From: Tolypeutes matacus
Lineage: Eukaryota; Chordata; Mammalia; Cingulata; Chlamyphoridae
Length of the DNA: 64,000 bases
Direction: 5' to 3'
Assembly (NCBI GenBank): GCA_026826555.1
Contig: JAKSZT010000142.1
Span: 2,667,298-2,731,297, forward strand
Numbering within the stretch: the first letter of the stretch is position 1; each line of letters opens with the position of its first letter. The translations under genes and the position numbers were made by a program. Under the pieces are notes generated by a model. The model was given only the letters and a program-made list of their open reading frames with translations. It was not told the DNA's origin and searched no databases. Below, piece after piece: positions 61,990 to 64,000 of the stretch.

Positions 61990-62428
61990 CATGATTGTTG
62001 CAACATTGTGATGGAGTTTTAATTAAAGGCCATGACTACTGACAGAAAGCAGGTCACCTTGGCATGTAATAAACAAGCTCTCCAGTCTCATGCTAATATG
62101 AGCTGGGTGAAGAAACTTCCTGAGACAATGCCTGTGAATTGCAGAAATGTAAAGAACTGAGTCATTAACCTTTAAGACTTGCTAATTTCAAACTTTAAGA
62201 CTTGTTGATTTCAGCAAAATGTAACTGTTAAGTATCTGTTACCCTTGCACATGCTCACATGTATTTTCTTTTTTCTAAAGCCAAATAAAAGCTACACTTT
62301 ATGAGGTGGCTGGGTTCTTCTCTCCATATCGGATGGAGGGTCCCCTGATGCCAGTTTTTTCTTCTCTTTGTTTCTTTCTTTCTCATCCGCAGCACCATTT
62401 TCACTGACCCAGTTCCTGAATGCCAACA
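61990..62428 (+). repeat. 5' LTR of the plus-strand ERV (start approximate)
   Basis: It ends CTGAATGCCAACA two bases before the primer-binding site. A poly(A) signal AATAAA at 62283-62288 marks the R region. The second LTR is beyond the window, so the left edge (a TG near 61995) is a guess. It shows no obvious similarity to the LTRs at 40072 and 46335. Confidence 0.65.
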
Positions 62429-62430
62429 TA

Positions 62431-62448
62431 TGGTGCCCAACGTGGGGC
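62431..62448 (+). promoter_or_regulatory. ERV primer-binding site, lysine-tRNA type
   Basis: TGGTGCCCAACGTGGGGC differs by one base from the standard lysine (Lys-1,2) primer site TGGCGCCCAACGTGGGGC, used by betaretroviruses and ERV2/ERVK elements. Confidence 0.9.
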
Positions 62449-62528
62449 TCTGAAAATGAAACTTTCCTTTTAGTCAGCACATGGACCAAGGAGCTTCTGA
62501 GAGTGGTTTTAAAGAAAAGAAAACAGAA

Positions 62529-62537
62529 AAGGTAAGC
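62529..62537 (+). promoter_or_regulatory. Candidate splice donor of the plus-strand ERV
   Basis: AAAAGGTAAGC, about 80 bases after the primer site and 30 bases before gag, fits a retroviral 5' splice donor. Confidence 0.55.
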
Positions 62538-62561
62538 TTCATCCTTGGAATCATCAGGGTA

Positions 62562-63510
62562 ATGGGTAATCAGTAGTCGAACTTCTCTAGAGTATTAAAA
62601 ACTTTATTAAAATGCACTGGTGTAACTATTAAATCCTCGGCTTTTGAGGAACTTTTTTCTCTTGTACAGCAACATTGTTATTGGTTTCAGCCACAAGGGC
62701 AGGATATTTTAAATCTGGAACAATGGAAGTTAGTGATGAAAACTTTAAAAAGGTCTCATCAAAAGGGAAAAATAATTCCCCTTCATGTATGGTCTTTGTG
62801 TAGTCTTATTTCTGTTGCTCTTGAACCTTTACAATCAGATGAAGATGAAGATTGTAAACAGGATACTGATATTGTTGGTCCAGTAGCAGAACAAGCTAAT
62901 GGTGATTTTAATGAAAATATACATGAAAAGGTTAATGAACAGGCAAAAACAGATAAACTCATGTCTAATAAAAAGAAGGAAAGGAAAAAGGAAGTTTATG
63001 GAACTTTTCCAGCGGTCGCTATGCCATCCATTCCAAATTATGATTTATTGTCTTTTGAACCAGCATCTGCACCACCTAAGGTATCTACTGATCCGTTTTT
63101 TACATTTAATGACCCTCCAAAAGTTTCTGTTTTTGTGACAGAACCATCCTCCTCAATTATGAAAAGTATAGCACAGGGAAGTAGAGAGGGAGATTCAGAG
63201 GCTATGCAACTCTTTTCTACTTTTCCAGTAACAGTTACTCAAGTTCCAGTAGATGCTGACAATCCCCAAGGGGGTGTACAATACAAGCACGCTCCTATTC
63301 CTTTTAAAACTATCAAACAATTAAAACAAGCATGCACTCAATATGGTGTAAATTCTCCTTATACTCAAGGATTGGTGCAAGGAATGGCACAAGCAGACAG
63401 ATAAATACCCTGGGACTGGGATTTGTTAGCTCGAGCTGTTCTTAGTTCAGCAGAACTTTTACAATTTAAGACTTGGTGGGCTGATGACGCTAATATTGTA
63501 ACACGATGAA
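62562..63510 (+). pseudogene. gag: ERV2 gag remnant, matrix to capsid start
   Basis: The likely start ATGGGTAATCAG (62562) gives MGNQ, with the N-terminal glycine used for myristoylation, but codon 5 is TAG. The frame then runs open from 62577 to a TAA at 63402. It continues in the same frame (WDWDLLARAVLSSAELLQF) to a TGA at 63507. In order: matrix-type segment (FEELFSLVQQHCYWFQPQG), an acidic/lysine-rich middle (about 62840-63000), a proline-rich segment (MPSIPNYDLL, SAPPKVST), then the capsid N-terminus (FPVTVTQVPVDADNPQGG, YGVNSPYTQGLVQGM). This layout is betaretrovirus-like. The major homology region and nucleocapsid are absent because the sequence jumps at about 63515 to unrelated AT-rich DNA. 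It cannot make a complete Gag. Confidence 0.88.
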
Positions 63511-64000
63511 ACCAACAGCAACTTTGTAAACCTCCTACTGCTTACATAATTATAAGGCTGTGAGATGATAGAAGTTAATAAAATTAAACCACTGTAAAAG
63601 TAAGAAGACTTAGAAATACAGTTTCCAGAAAAATTCTCAAAAGCAGTGAAATCAAAGATATATACTTCTATTGTCATGTTGTAACTTGTTTTGTGTTTGT
63701 ATGGTTGTTCAGTGTCTGTATATTTTGATACCTCCAGATGGTAATATTAAATTGATGAATAAAAATGATTGAAAGAGCTCTATTCAAATGGCCAACATTA
63801 AATAAATGCTTATATTAATAAATAAATATGTGTATTAATTTAAAATAATAAAAATAGATATAAACAAACTAAATCATTATTCTAACAAGTTTGTTTAATG
63901 TTGATAGTAATTGTATGTTGTCAGAAGTTTGCTTAGAAACAGTTTCTAAAATCATTGTGGTAACTTAAGTAGAGAAGGTATATAGAATGTGCTTTTATTA
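63511..64000 (+). other. AT-rich ERV interior shared with the minus-strand ERV
   Basis: From CAGCAACTTTGTAAACCTCC at about 63520 to the window end the sequence matches, in reverse, 45900-45867 plus 45366-44899 of the other ERV (for example TCTCAAAAGCAGTGAAATCA and GGTATATAGAATGTGC). There are stops in all frames and I recognise no protein. The provirus continues beyond the window. Confidence 0.8.

Noticed and set aside
62562..63510. Intact gag gene
   Set aside because: Codon 5 is a stop, further stops occur at 63402 and 63507, and the frame ends before the major homology region.

Overview
This is a 64 kb piece of AT-rich mammalian nuclear DNA from an olfactory-receptor (OR) neighbourhood that is otherwise built almost entirely of nested retroelements. 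The organism is most likely an armadillo or other xenarthran. This inference rests on several tRNA-derived SINEs with a T-rich end, a C-run, A and B box relatives and clean target-site duplications, which look like the DAS-SINE family known from Dasypus. There are no multi-exon genes, no bacterial features, no RNA genes and no CRISPR.

Genes. One OR gene is intact (292-1224, +, family 4, closest in recall to OR4K). A second OR4K-like locus (55397-54324, -) is full length but carries an in-frame TGA in place of a conserved cysteine codon, plus a locally frameshifted patch. Two more family-4 pseudogenes lie in tandem on the minus strand (22868-22155 and 21147-20480), each retaining a different overlapping part. 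A processed pseudogene of FUNDC2, a mitochondrial outer-membrane protein gene, lies at 14580-13988 (-).

Layout. 0-5.5 kb: OR gene, two SINEs, one solo LTR. 5.5-17.8 kb: a minus-strand L1 split by a younger L1 3' end, a SINE, several MaLR-type LTRs, a second L1 3' end, and a 3.9 kb block that holds a HAL1-like element and the FUNDC2 retrocopy. 17.8-25.5 kb: mostly unique DNA with the OR pseudogene pair. 25.5-35.7 kb: further minus-strand L1s cut by MaLR elements, a SINE and a DNA-transposon remnant. 37.2-39.3 kb: a long poly(A)-ended L1 3' region containing a SINE. 39.3-53.5 kb: a plus-strand ancient L1 interrupted by a 6.6 kb minus-strand endogenous retrovirus (ERV) and by a rearranged younger L1. 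54.3-55.4 kb: OR pseudogene. 56.2-60.4 kb: minus-strand L1 ORF2. 62.0-64.0 kb: the 5' end of a plus-strand ERV with a lysine-tRNA primer site and a broken gag, running off the window.

Most noteworthy. (1) The two ERVs, in opposite orientation, share about 0.5 kb of the same AT-rich interior and the same abrupt junction, although their 5' ends and primer-binding sites differ. This suggests a deleted, mosaic ERV lineage that spread as a defective element. (2) The FUNDC2 retrocopy and the HAL1-like element sit between one pair of matching flanks inside an L1, compatible with a chimeric retroposition. (3) One OR allele is a single nonsense codon away from an open frame.
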